Shown here one piece after another: positions 53,706 to 63,500 of a DNA stretch of 64,000 nt (its first letter is position 1; the number at the start of each line of letters is the position of its first letter). Position numbers and translations under genes: made by a program. The notes under the pieces were generated by a model that made no database searches, was not told the DNA's origin, and was given only the letters and a program-made list of their open reading frames with translations. The DNA comes from Pedobacter steynii (GTDB taxonomy: Bacteria > Bacteroidota > Bacteroidia > Sphingobacteriales > Sphingobacteriaceae). The DNA is taken from positions 4,712,001 through 4,776,000 of the forward strand of contig NZ_CP017141.1 of the NCBI RefSeq assembly GCF_001721645.1, read 5' to 3'.

Positions 53706-53918
53706 TTAATCTTCTTCCCGGTTATTTTCCAGGTACCGTTTTAACCTTTTATCGTAAACAATATCATGATGTTGATTCCGCAAGGCTGCTATCATCCGCT
53801 TAACGGTTGCTTTACTGCAATGCAGTACTTTTGCACCTTGCGACAAACTTTTTAATCGTTCATTGCGAATGAGGCACAGCAGCTCATGAAGCCGGGTTCT
53901 ATAGAGAAGCGTTGTCAT
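53706..53918 (-). CDS. Tiny helix-turn-helix protein
   Basis: A 70-residue protein, essentially one winged HTH: the segment NERLKSLSQGAKVLHCSKATVKRMIAAL contains helix-turn-helix spacing and the C-terminal basic KRLKRYLENNRE is wing-like. It starts with an ATG at 53918 and ends 12 bp before the MauE-like gene, so it is likely translated in the same operon. It may be a local repressor. Family unspecified. Confidence 0.65.
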   Translation of the reverse strand: MTTLLYRTRLHELLCLIRNERLKSLSQGAKVLHCSKATVKRMIAALRNQHHDIVYDKRLKRYLENNREED

Positions 53919-53993
53919 ATATGGTTTTGCTTAAACCTAAGTTAGGGATAGAGGAGGGTCAGAAAAGTTTAGATAATCTTTATAAATGAAGAA

Positions 53994-54596
53994 TTATAAC
54001 CCGGATTTTGGAGGTAAATGTTGCTTTAAAGCTTTGTGTTTAATGGCGCTGTAATGCGAGTTGGTTACCCCCAGAAAGGAGGCAATATTCTTCTGTAAAG
54101 AGATGGTACTGATTTTTGGATGGCTCGAATTGATCAGATCGTACCTTTCATCAGCGGTGCTTTTTCGATAAGCATTTAATTCGTCATAAAGCTCAATAAC
54201 CAGTTTTTCGTAGATCTGAATGCTGAGCTGGTTGAAATATGGATTACTTCGCCTCAGAGAGAGCAGTTCGTTATAGCTGATTTTTACACCCCTAACCTCA
54301 TTTTCGCAAATTATTCCTTCTGCACAGGGGACCTGGTGTAAAAAGCTGCGGAAAGAAGAGAAAAAATGGCCTGATCTGTAATAGTTCAGGGTATCTTCCT
54401 TATTGTCCCTGATTTCGTAAGTCCTGACCATCCCTTCTTCAATAAAATAAAAATATTTACAGATTTCGCCTGGATGCAGAAGCTCGGTTTTTTTGTTGAA
54501 CTGGAATCCCTGGACATGAGATTTTAATAACACTTCATCTAAACCATTGGTGCTGAAATTCTCTTTCAGGTAATTCAGGAAGTAGTTGAACCTCAT
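53994..54596 (-). CDS. Crp/Fnr family regulator
   Basis: A 200-residue protein with the N-terminal cNMP-binding-like barrel (LLHPGEICKYFYFIEEGMVRTYEI, then YRSGHFFSSFRSFL) and a C-terminal region (STISLQKNIASFLGVTNSHYSAIKHKAL) fitting an HTH of the Crp group. The final HTH is somewhat shorter than that of the regulator at 30962-31561. It starts a - strand run but is 75 bp from the tiny HTH gene. Its ligand and regulon are unknown. Confidence 0.85.
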   Translation of the reverse strand: MRFNYFLNYLKENFSTNGLDEVLLKSHVQGFQFNKKTELLHPGEICKYFYFIEEGMVRTYEIRDNKEDTLNYYRSGHFFSSFRSFLHQVPCAEGIICENEVRGVKISYNELLSLRRSNPYFNQLSIQIYEKLVIELYDELNAYRKSTADERYDLINSSHPKISTISLQKNIASFLGVTNSHYSAIKHKALKQHLPPKSGL

Positions 54597-55003
54597 AATG
54601 GTCGGTTTAATGGTGATAATTACTTATTGGGCCAGGTTTTTTAAAGTGTGGTGAATGTTTTAAATATAATTATTATTTCAATATTATTTAAAGGTTAATA
54701 AACTTATTGGTTTTTGGTGTGTTTGTAGTGTTTGTGTTAATCTGGTTCGTGGCTAATGCGCCCTGAATGTGGTTACCTGTGCTCTGGTGTTCTTTGGGTA
54801 TCCATTAGGGGTTGATAGGGCCTTATCCGGCCTGTAGCCTATTGTAGGCTAAATTTAAGCGGAATAAATTCGTTAGCCAGGCTACATGGAATAAGGATGC
54901 ATGAGCAGGGATCCCCAAACATATCAAAAATACAATAGCATCTGTAGGTATTTTAATAAAAAAATAGTCGTATCTTAAGATTAAAATTATTAATCCTATC
55001 ATT
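54597..55003. other. Structured intergenic region before the DUF6266 gene
   Basis: A 407-bp gap between divergent genes. It contains a perfect 7-bp inverted repeat tagccta-ttg-taggcta (54835-54851), followed by further near-copies of ggcta/tagcc around 54891-54902, suggesting a folded RNA or a binding site. It is not A/T-skewed like the rest of the gap. No open frame, tRNA or known RNA family is recognised. Confidence 0.4.
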
Positions 55004-55846
55004 ATGGCAATATCTAAGTACGGCCCATATGGCCATCCAAATGGAAAAATTGGAAAACTGGTACACTACATGTTAAATGGGCAGCCTGTAACACGTTTAG
55101 TGGGAAGAAGGACTAAATCGAGTCCTGCGCAATTGGTGAATTGCCAGAGTATGGCAGTAACGATGCGCTTTTTAAATCATCAGAGTGTCTTGAGGTTTAT
55201 CAATTCAGGCTTTGAACTGGAAGCCCGCGGAACGGTTAAAAACCAGCATAACCTGGCTACTTCTTACAATAAGAAATTTGCCCTAAAAGGCGAGTATCCT
55301 AACCTCAGGATGGATTACAGCAAAGTATTGCTGAGTAAAGGGGAATTATCTGCTCCTAAAGACACTAAACTGATTAAAACAGAAACAGGGCTGGAGTTGA
55401 GCTGGAATCCTGAAATGCCTGATTCCTGGCATCATGGAGATGATATCGCCATGGTTTTAGTATATTTTCCAGGTACTCAGGAAGGGATCAGCTTTTTAAA
55501 TGCGTCCAAAAGAGAAACAGGAAAACACAGCATTCCCTTAACCGGAGAATTTAAGGATGATCCGATAGAGGTTTATATGTGTTTTAAATCTGCCGACGGA
55601 AAGGAAATCTCTGATAGTGTCTATTTTGGAAACCTGAACGGGGAAGCAGATACGCCGGAAGAACAGCGGCAAAAGAGGAAATATGTGGAGTTGAAAGCCC
55701 GGTTTGATCAGGTGTCGGTGGCTTATTGGCAGAATATTGAGCATAACGGAGGGGTAGTTGTGGAGACTAAAGCCTTTAGGAATCTCCAAACGGAATACCT
55801 TGCGTTGAAAGCTAAGTTGGATAATTTGCCAGGAAAACCAAGTTGA
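55004..55846 (+). CDS. DUF6266 family protein
   Basis: A 280-residue protein of DUF6266, a family seen mainly in Sphingobacteriaceae and relatives. The N-terminal signature KYGPYGHPNGKIGKLVHYML with PVTRLVGRRT is characteristic. The central part is beta-rich (LELSWNPEMPDSWHHGDDIA) and the C-terminus is an amphipathic helix. No signal peptide. Function unknown. The start at ATG 55004 follows a long A/T-rich leader. Stand-alone. Confidence 0.85.
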   Translation: MAISKYGPYGHPNGKIGKLVHYMLNGQPVTRLVGRRTKSSPAQLVNCQSMAVTMRFLNHQSVLRFINSGFELEARGTVKNQHNLATSYNKKFALKGEYPNLRMDYSKVLLSKGELSAPKDTKLIKTETGLELSWNPEMPDSWHHGDDIAMVLVYFPGTQEGISFLNASKRETGKHSIPLTGEFKDDPIEVYMCFKSADGKEISDSVYFGNLNGEADTPEEQRQKRKYVELKARFDQVSVAYWQNIEHNGGVVVETKAFRNLQTEYLALKAKLDNLPGKPS

Positions 55847-56025
55847 TGTAGGTTGATTTATTAGAGGAATTAATAAGTCCTTTGGATGTTAATTTGGTCG
55901 AAGATTCTAACAGATTGAGTTCGGTATTAGAGTCCTGGGATAGGTATGGATTATTTTAATTACTGAGAATTAGATTTAATGACGGAAGAAGTTAATTGTA
56001 TTGGGGAGGGGGGATAAGGAGGTGA

Positions 56026-56055
56026 TAATCCGTCTTAAAAAAGAAAGACGGATTA
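56026..56055. terminator. Hairpin between convergent genes
   Basis: A perfect 11-bp stem (taatccgtctt, 56026-56036; aagacggatta, 56045-56055) with an 8-nt loop of A/G, in the gap between the DUF6266 stop at 55846 and the convergent lipoprotein stop at 56075. Flanks give no clear U run on either strand, so the assignment is moderate. Confidence 0.5.
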
Positions 56056-56074
56056 AAAGATAATAGGTCTCCAG

Positions 56075-56503
56075 TTAGTCAAATGCAACCTTTTCAGCCC
56101 CTGATACTTTCCTAATATGGCATGCACACCTGCCTCCACTTACCTTTATCACTGTTGATTTCGTTTGCTTTGTTGCCACGGAGGTTGCCGTAACTTTTAT
56201 ATCGTCTCCTGCTTCCATAAGCTTTTCCGTATAACTGTCGTCGACAACAATGAATGCGCCCGGTATCGTGTTTACAACCGCATTTGACATTGATTTAATC
56301 GTATCGCCGGTTCTAACCAGGATCACACTCTGATCTTGTATTGCTGTAGGTGCCCCCTGCTTATCTGTAAAACCGATGCCAATCATACGAAACTCAGTCG
56401 TGCAAAAACGGTCTTTCGGGCAGTCAGAATCTACAGGTTTAGAACAAGAAAAAACGAGTGTTGCAGCCAGTGCAAGGAATGCTATAGTATTAAATTTTCT
56501 CAT
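56075..56503 (-). CDS. Hypothetical lipoprotein
   Basis: A 142-residue predicted lipoprotein with lipobox LAATLVFSC. The mature part begins with CSKPVDSDCPKDRFC and ends with GGRCACHIRKV, giving six Cys in total, likely to form disulphides. A central stretch (SVILVRTGDTIKSMSNAVVN) is beta-rich. No family recognised. No operon partner. Confidence 0.68.
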   Translation of the reverse strand: MRKFNTIAFLALAATLVFSCSKPVDSDCPKDRFCTTEFRMIGIGFTDKQGAPTAIQDQSVILVRTGDTIKSMSNAVVNTIPGAFIVVDDSYTEKLMEAGDDIKVTATSVATKQTKSTVIKVSGGRCACHIRKVSGAEKVAFD

Positions 56504-56586
56504 GGTTGTTTGGTTTTCTTCACAAACGTAAAACTCTGATTAAACGCTACATGTAGAAGGCCAGTTATTTATATTTCCTATTGATA

Positions 56587-58092
56587 TTACTGTATTTGTT
56601 TGAGTAATTGATCGGCAGCTTTATTTTCCTTGTTTAATGCTAAGGCTTTAATTAAATATGGTTTGGCCTTTTTGGGTTGCTTTAACTGCAGGTAATTTTT
56701 TGCTATATAATAATATGCCACATCGTTAGAGATTCTGCTTTGGTAAGACGGAAGGTTGGAAGTGTCTGCGTGATCAGATACGTAGGTTAATAAATATTGT
56801 AAACCTTCTTTAACATGATAATTGTTGATTGCAGAAAACTTACCCAGGTCAAAATAAACTTTACCGTCTTTAAGCAAATACTTGTTGTTGGTTTGATATA
56901 ATGTCAGCCCTTTTAACAAATAGTCCCAGCCTTTTTCCGGTTCTTTTTCATAAACGCCAAAAGCAAGATCACTATAACAGCTTAATAAATTTTCAGGTCC
57001 CAGATTGCTGTTCATTTCTTCGTGTCTGATCTTTTCAATCGCCAGCCCGAGATAGTATTTTGCTTTTTCTTTTAATTGTAACCGAAGACAATATTGGCCA
57101 AATTGCATTAAATTCCAGCCCTTCAGTCGGTTGCTTTCAAAGTATTTCAATACTTCCACAAGGCCCGCTTTATCATTGTTTTTTATGGCTTCCTGAGCAA
57201 AAGGATTATAAAATGTGAAGTTTTTTTCTGGTTCGATACCGTAAATATCATCGATACGGGCATGGATGGCTTGCAAGTCTTTTACCACATCTTTTTCGTC
57301 TTTAGCAGAGTAGGGGGTATAAAATTGATAAGTATGTTCCAGCGCGAATTGGATGGCTAAAGTCAGGATATTACCGTGGTCGGCCAGAGACAAGCTATCG
57401 TACCGGAAAAAGAATTTGCTGGTGTCCAGGGATCCGGTTTCTTTTTGAATTTCCTTTGCATAATTCCGCCTGCGTTGAAGGTCAAACTGACCAACCGCGG
57501 CGTAATAGAAAGTAGGCTGATGGTTATAGTAATCTTTTGCATAGTTTGAAAGATGAAACGGTGGCTTTTCTTCCGCTATTTTTTCAGCAGCCAGCATGAT
57601 ATAACCTTTAAAAAGCTCTGGTTCATTTAAGAAAAGATAGTTGCCAAAACTTGCAGAAAATGAATGTCCGATATAAGTTCGGAAGGTAGAAGTATTGTGC
57701 GTTTTTTCTATAGAGGGAATGAGTTCCTTTTTTAAAAAATCAACAAAATGAAGGCCTTCGGCGGATAGATTACCGGTTTCATAGCTATACCCCATACGTT
57801 TCATACTTGCGTCAATCACTACAATGAGGCTATTGGGCATCGTCAATCTGCGCTTTCTGAAATAACTAACCTGTGCCTGAAGGTAATCCCCTGTAATTAC
57901 CCCGTAATTTATTGCGTAAAGAACGGGGTGTTTACTGGCGTCATCCCAGCCTTCCCAATCTTCGGGGAAATACAGGGTATATTTAACGGAATCCTTTAAC
58001 GATGTGGAGTATAGCTGCGCTTCAATTTTATCCTGGGCTGTCAATTTTTGAATGCCCGTGTAGAGAAAGAGTAAAAAAAACAAGTATTTCAT
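56587..58092 (-). CDS. Esterase (Esterase D/enterochelin esterase fold) with C-terminal TPR tail
   Basis: An exported 501-residue protein. The start at 58092 gives a signal peptide (MKYLFFLLFLYTGIQKLTAQ); upstream in-frame ATGs up to 58131 add 13 residues before it. The alpha/beta-hydrolase domain (about 25-280) has the nucleophile elbow GHSFSA and the PF00756-like early motif LYFPEDWEG. The catalytic His is probably in LADHGNILTLAI. From about residue 300 a TPR-like helical array continues to the end. This combination is frequent in Bacteroidota. Substrate unknown; siderophore ester or acyl esters are possible. It is followed on the same strand by an AraC regulator gene 71 bp upstream. Confidence 0.87.
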   Translation of the reverse strand: MKYLFFLLFLYTGIQKLTAQDKIEAQLYSTSLKDSVKYTLYFPEDWEGWDDASKHPVLYAINYGVITGDYLQAQVSYFRKRRLTMPNSLIVVIDASMKRMGYSYETGNLSAEGLHFVDFLKKELIPSIEKTHNTSTFRTYIGHSFSASFGNYLFLNEPELFKGYIMLAAEKIAEEKPPFHLSNYAKDYYNHQPTFYYAAVGQFDLQRRRNYAKEIQKETGSLDTSKFFFRYDSLSLADHGNILTLAIQFALEHTYQFYTPYSAKDEKDVVKDLQAIHARIDDIYGIEPEKNFTFYNPFAQEAIKNNDKAGLVEVLKYFESNRLKGWNLMQFGQYCLRLQLKEKAKYYLGLAIEKIRHEEMNSNLGPENLLSCYSDLAFGVYEKEPEKGWDYLLKGLTLYQTNNKYLLKDGKVYFDLGKFSAINNYHVKEGLQYLLTYVSDHADTSNLPSYQSRISNDVAYYYIAKNYLQLKQPKKAKPYLIKALALNKENKAADQLLKQIQ

Positions 58093-58163
58093 AAGATCTG
58101 ATGCTTTGATGGTACAAAGTAAACCCATCAAAATAACTTCGAATTGTACTTTTTGGACAGTAG

Positions 58164-59021
58164 CTATTTTCTTAGAAATTTCAGTATCAACTGCTCATCT
58201 GCCAGTTTCGCTATGGAGTTGAAAAATTGAGATGGATTTTCTCCGGTAACCTTTTTATATACCCTGTTGAAATAAGACTGGTCATAAAAATTGCTTCTGT
58301 AGCCAATTTGAGTAAGGTTGTCGAATTGTTGCTTAATGAGTTTATTTTTAAGGGAATGCCTGAAACGGGCAATTTTTCGATGAGTAACCGGAGAGGTTGC
58401 TAAGTGTTTATAGAAAAGGCGATTAAAGGTGCGGTTGTTAAGAGATAGTGTGTCGGAAATTTCGGTAATACTGTACTCACGTTCGAAATCTGATAACATG
58501 TTCAAAGCTATTTCCAATACAGGCAACTGATCCAGCAGATGGTATTGTGTCAATAAGAAGTTTTCCAGCAGTGGTAAACGATCTCCGAGATCGTTTTTGC
58601 GATAAAAAGAGGTTAAAAACTGATGATAATTTTGATCATCTTCCCAGGCTGTAAATACCTGAGATGATTGTTTGGCGATATCGGCAAATGCTGGTTTTAT
58701 AAAATGATTAATGCCTAATGGCTTAAATATGATCGTGACTTTGTCGAGCTTACCCTGGAGCTCTACCTGAAGCGGGGTATCATATTTTCCCTGAAGGATG
58801 CATAGATAGTCGTTGGCCGGATCATTTTGTATCCTGATGGTCGATCCCTCTATCTGGCAGGAAACATGCTGATGGATGTTTAACGAGTTCTCAACATTAG
58901 GAAATGAATAATAATTGCTATAAAAGCCATCATCATCCGTTCGGAAAAAGTAATAATATTCGATATATTTTCTCAATAAAGGATCTTCCGGGTAAAAAAA
59001 GAGCAGTTGCTGAACGTCCAT
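58164..59021 (-). CDS. AraC family transcriptional regulator
   Basis: A 285-residue regulator whose N-terminal part is cupin-like and whose C-terminal region has the AraC pair of HTHs: ITEISDTLSLNNRTFNRLFYKHL and QIGYRSNFYDQSYFNRVYKK, then GENPSQF. It lies upstream of, and co-oriented with, the TPR-tailed esterase gene, 71 bp apart, so it may control it. The ROK gene next to it is also on this strand, with 25 bp between them. Confidence 0.87.
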   Translation of the reverse strand: MDVQQLLFFYPEDPLLRKYIEYYYFFRTDDDGFYSNYYSFPNVENSLNIHQHVSCQIEGSTIRIQNDPANDYLCILQGKYDTPLQVELQGKLDKVTIIFKPLGINHFIKPAFADIAKQSSQVFTAWEDDQNYHQFLTSFYRKNDLGDRLPLLENFLLTQYHLLDQLPVLEIALNMLSDFEREYSITEISDTLSLNNRTFNRLFYKHLATSPVTHRKIARFRHSLKNKLIKQQFDNLTQIGYRSNFYDQSYFNRVYKKVTGENPSQFFNSIAKLADEQLILKFLRK

Positions 59022-59046
59022 GTATCTTGGTCTTGAGGGCTGAATA

Positions 59047-60306
59047 TTACTTCTTTAACTTTTTTGCTTTGCTAAGATAGGCTTCCAGAAACCGGTCTAT
59101 CCCGTCTGTTGCATATCCTAAAAGTCTGGAATTTTCACCAAGAACAGAAGATTCTATCACCATTTCTTCTCTGATCTGGGTCATGCAATAGGTATTTATG
59201 GATTGTTGCATCGGTAAAGTAATGTATTGCTTCGCTTTTGCAATTTTCCCTGTCAGGACAATCAGTTCAGGGTTAAACAATTGAATCAGGATAGATATTC
59301 CTTTACCCATATTTGCCCCGATATTGGACAAAAGCTGGATAGCATATTGATCGCCCCGGTTTGCTGCATTGATGATGACTTCTGGTTCTATTCTTTCCAG
59401 TTCTTCTTTTGATAAGTCGTTTAGCATAGACTTTTTACCTAGTAAAAGACCTTCCCTTGCTGTTTTTGATAAGGCATTTCCTGAAGCGATGGTTTCTAAA
59501 CAACCATGTTTTCCGCAATAACAAAGCGCACCGTTTTCAACAAAAGGAATGTGTCCAAATTCTCCGGAAAAACCGGTAGCACCTCTTCTTAGCTCACCAT
59601 CCATAATAATTCCCAGTCCAACGCCCCAATCCATGAGCAGGACCAGGGCATTCTTTTTGCCTTTGGCAAGTCCGTGGCGAAATTCGGCTATGGCTGATCC
59701 CGCCATATCATTTTGTATAATAACAGGCAGATTAAGTGCTTTTTCAAAGGCTTCTACCAGAGAACTGTTTTCCATATTATCGATCAGATAACTGTAGTTT
59801 TCGCCCTTTTCTGTGTTTACCAATCCCGGCATGCCCACATAACAACCAATTATTTTGGTTTTGTCAATCTGAGCAGATTCCAATACCTCCTGAAGGAGCG
59901 GAAGTAAAATGGAAAAAAAGTCAGCTCTGCTTTTTGAGATGGGAAGGGAAACCCTTTTCACTTCAGATATAAAGTTACAGTTGTTGTCCAGAATAGCTAT
60001 TCTGGTATCGAACAGCTCTATATCGACGCAGATAATCAACGCTCTTTCATTTTTTAACGCATATAAATCTGGTTTTCTTCCACCAATAGATACACCACTG
60101 CCGCTTTTTTCAATCCAGCCTATACCCACCAGATCTGCCAGGAGCTTTAACATACTTGGGGTACTGACACCTACCGCATCACATAATGTTGAAATGGAAG
60201 AAGGCCCTGCAGAAAAGAGCTGCTTTAAGATTTTGTATTTATGGTTAAGGTGTTTATCATTTTTATGCTCTGAAAGGATTATGTTATTTAATAATGAAAG
60301 ATTCAT
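59047..60306 (-). CDS. ROK family transcriptional regulator
   Basis: A 419-residue ROK-type sugar-responsive repressor. An N-terminal winged HTH (KILKQLFSAGPSSISTLCDAVGVSTPSMLKLLADL) precedes a ROK kinase-like domain with LLMDWGVGLGIIMDGEL, GEFGHIPF and the zinc motif CYCGKHGCLE. Ligand-binding of a sugar or sugar phosphate is expected; the kinase role is not certain. It is divergent from the SusC gene at 60526, with a 219-bp shared intergenic space, so it is a good candidate regulator of the uptake locus. Confidence 0.92.
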   Translation of the reverse strand: MNLSLLNNIILSEHKNDKHLNHKYKILKQLFSAGPSSISTLCDAVGVSTPSMLKLLADLVGIGWIEKSGSGVSIGGRKPDLYALKNERALIICVDIELFDTRIAILDNNCNFISEVKRVSLPISKSRADFFSILLPLLQEVLESAQIDKTKIIGCYVGMPGLVNTEKGENYSYLIDNMENSSLVEAFEKALNLPVIIQNDMAGSAIAEFRHGLAKGKKNALVLLMDWGVGLGIIMDGELRRGATGFSGEFGHIPFVENGALCYCGKHGCLETIASGNALSKTAREGLLLGKKSMLNDLSKEELERIEPEVIINAANRGDQYAIQLLSNIGANMGKGISILIQLFNPELIVLTGKIAKAKQYITLPMQQSINTYCMTQIREEMVIESSVLGENSRLLGYATDGIDRFLEAYLSKAKKLKK

Positions 60307-60525
60307 GGTGTTAGTTTATTTATTTGGTTAAGAGCTGATGACTTAAATAAAAATTTTATAAAACTAAAATATTTTGATAAAAAAATCATATATGTGATAA
60401 ACTTAAATAAAAAATGTCATTATATTCCCTAAGCCAAACCATTAGTTTACAGTCTGTTTCTGCAACCACCGTTCTTTAATATATACCAACCTAAACAGTT
60501 TTACACCACAAATCAATCCTAAACT
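60307..60525. promoter_or_regulatory. Divergent control region between ROK regulator and SusC
   Basis: A 219-bp A/T-rich region holding the divergent promoters. I can see no perfect palindrome of operator quality and no unambiguous TAnnTTTG element; the ROK protein encoded alongside probably binds here. Confidence 0.35.
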
Positions 60526-63500
60526 ATGACCAAGTTAAGACCAACGACCAAACCCAAAATTTGCCATAAGGTGAATTTTAAACCAATGCTTTTTTTCTTC
60601 AGTAAAAATTGCTGTGCCTTGCTGTTTCTATTGTTAACCACATTGGGTAACGCATTTGCGCAGAATACCGATCTGATGGAAGTGAGGGGAAGAGTAGTAG
60701 ATGAAGGGGCAGGACCTATTCCTGCAGCAACAGTAACCATTCAGGGAACTTCAAATGGATCTCAGACCGATAAGGACGGGCGCTTTATCCTTAAAAATGT
60801 GAAACCAGGCGATATGATAAAAATTGCTTATTTAGGATATATTACGCAGGTAGTGCCAGCAAAAAAGGACCTGCAAATCGTCCTGAAAGAATCTAAAAAT
60901 GACCTGGATGAAGTAGTCGTTTTAGGTTATGGAACACAGAAAAAGGCGAACATTACCGGAGCAGTTTCCTCTATAAACATGAATAAGGTGAACAATGTAC
61001 CGGTTACGAATCTTTCCAATGCTTTGGCCGGAAGAGCAGCGGGAGTAACGGTAACCAATACTTCCGGCTTAGCTGGCGCGACATCTGACATCAGAATCAG
61101 GGGAACTTTTGGCTCACCTTTAATCGTTATTGACGGAATTATAAAAACCAAGGCTGATTTCGATGCCTTAGATGCGAACGAAATTGATCAGATGAGCATT
61201 TTAAAGGATGCGGCAACTGCATCGGTTTATGGCTCACAGGCAGGAAACGGAGTCGTGGTGGTCACCACCAAAAAAGGATCTAATCAGGCTCCTGTCTTTA
61301 ATTTTCAGACTTCTTACACTACTGCACGCCCAACACAAACTTTGCTGTCGGATTTAACTACTCCTGCAGATGAGCTGACTTATCAGAACAGAGTGGCAGA
61401 ATTCAATGGAAATTCATTGCCAAACGGACAGCGAGAGTTTGATTATTTTAAAGATAAAAACTACAATGTGAACGACTGGATCTGGAGAAACCCAAGTACT
61501 CAGAAATACTTGCTCAGTGTAAATGGGGGAGGTGAAAAAGTTTCTTATTACACACAGGCAAGTTATACCGGTGAAAAAGGATCTTATGAAAACTTAGATT
61601 ATGGAAAATTTAACCTTCGTTCGAATGTAACGGCCAAACTGAGTAACGCTATTACGTTGAACCTGAATGTTGCGGCAGCGCAGCAAAATCACGACCGGTT
61701 TTACTGGCCGTTTTCGGGAGATGATGATTATGATGTGGGGGATTTTTACAGGGTTACTTTTAACTGGCCTAAACTATACCCTTTTTATACCGACAAAGAT
61801 GGCAATCCTGCAAATCAGGTTACCGAATATCCGGTACAAACCCCAATGGGAAGCTGGCAGGCCTGGAATGTGATTGACCAGGTAATGGGAGAACGTTACA
61901 TTAACTCCAAGAAAAGGCAATTGAATTCTATCCTGACGATGGACATCAAGCTGGATGAATTTGTGAAAGGGCTCTCGGCTAAAGTAGTGGGCAATTATGA
62001 AGGCAATGATTTTTTACGGAAATGGTACATGACCTTCCAGAAAAATTATGCCTTTATCTCTAAAGAACCGGGTGGAAATCGTTTCATCCCGGGTGCACCT
62101 GACCCGAACAACACCAATACATTTAACTTTAGTCAGGCTTTACCTTTTCTGCGGTACCAGACAGAAAATGGCTGGAAGTATCAGTTAAATGCCTACCTGA
62201 GTTATAACCGGACTTTTGGAAAACACACTGTTGATGCTTTAGCCGTTTGGGAGCAGACAGAACGACATGCCTATAATGTAACTGCAAAAGCTTCTTCACC
62301 GCTGACCTCCATTGATCAGATGTTTGTTTATTCAAATGATGAAGCGAACAGAACCGGAACCGGTTTTGAAGGTTTAGGGGCCAGCAGCGCATGGGTCGGT
62401 AAATTGAATTATAATTTTGACAACCGTTATCTGGTTGATTTCTCATTCAGATATGATGGAAGTACCTTGTTTGCAAAAGATAAAAGATGGGGATTTTTTC
62501 CATCTGTGTCATTGGCATGGAGGGTATCTCAGGAAAGCTTTTTTAAAGATGCAGTAAGTTGGGTAAACGATTTGAAATTGCGCGTCTCTCATGGGACAAC
62601 CGGAAATCTGTTAGATGTGAACAGTGATCCGCTTCCGGCATTTACTTATACACCAACTTATCAAAACGCCGGAAGTTATATTTTTGGTGATAACCTGTAT
62701 ACGACCATTGCACCGGGAGCAACACCAATCCCGAATGTAACCTGGGCTACAATCGAAAACTCCAATATCGGACTTGACTTTGACCTGCTAAATAACCGTT
62801 TGTCAGGAAGCATCGAGGTGTTCAGGAATAGAATGAAAGATATTTTAGGTCGCCGTACAGTTACGCTACCGGATTCTTATGGTCAGACACTGGCCGCCGA
62901 GAATTATGCGGAACGTTCTTTCCGGGGTTCAGAGCTTACTTTAAACTGGAAAGGTTCTGCGGGCAACGAAATTTCGTATGGCATATACGGAAATATAGGT
63001 TATGCGGTAGACAGGTGGGACATTTTAGACCAGGGCGCAGATTATCTGGAAGGGGGAAACCGCCATTGGCAATCCGCTATCGGGCAACCTGCCGACCGGC
63101 TGTTTGGCTTTAAGGCTAAAGGAATTATTCGCACCCAGGCCGAATTGGATCAGCTGATTGCAAGCGGCTATAAAACTTATGGACGCACACCATATCTAGG
63201 TGCGATTTTGTATGAGGACATCAGAGGAGATAACTATACGCCAGGACCAGATGGAAAAGTAGATGATAATGATATTCAGTTGTTGAGTAACAACAATAAA
63301 CCGAGGATAAATTTTGGTTTAGGCTTTAATGTGAGCTGGAAAGGATTTACAATAGATACTCATTTTCAGGGTGTAGGAGGGTACGACAGGATGATCAGTA
63401 ACCTGGAAGGTGGCGGCATGCGCCAGCATGGAGGGAGTTTCAGAACGTATTATCCGATCTGGGCAGACGATGTATGGACCCCGGATAATCCGGATGGAAA

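Noticed and set aside
60519..60740. 73-codon - strand frame overlapping the start of the second SusC
   Set aside because: It overlaps the signal peptide region of SusC on the opposite strand and lacks any start context.
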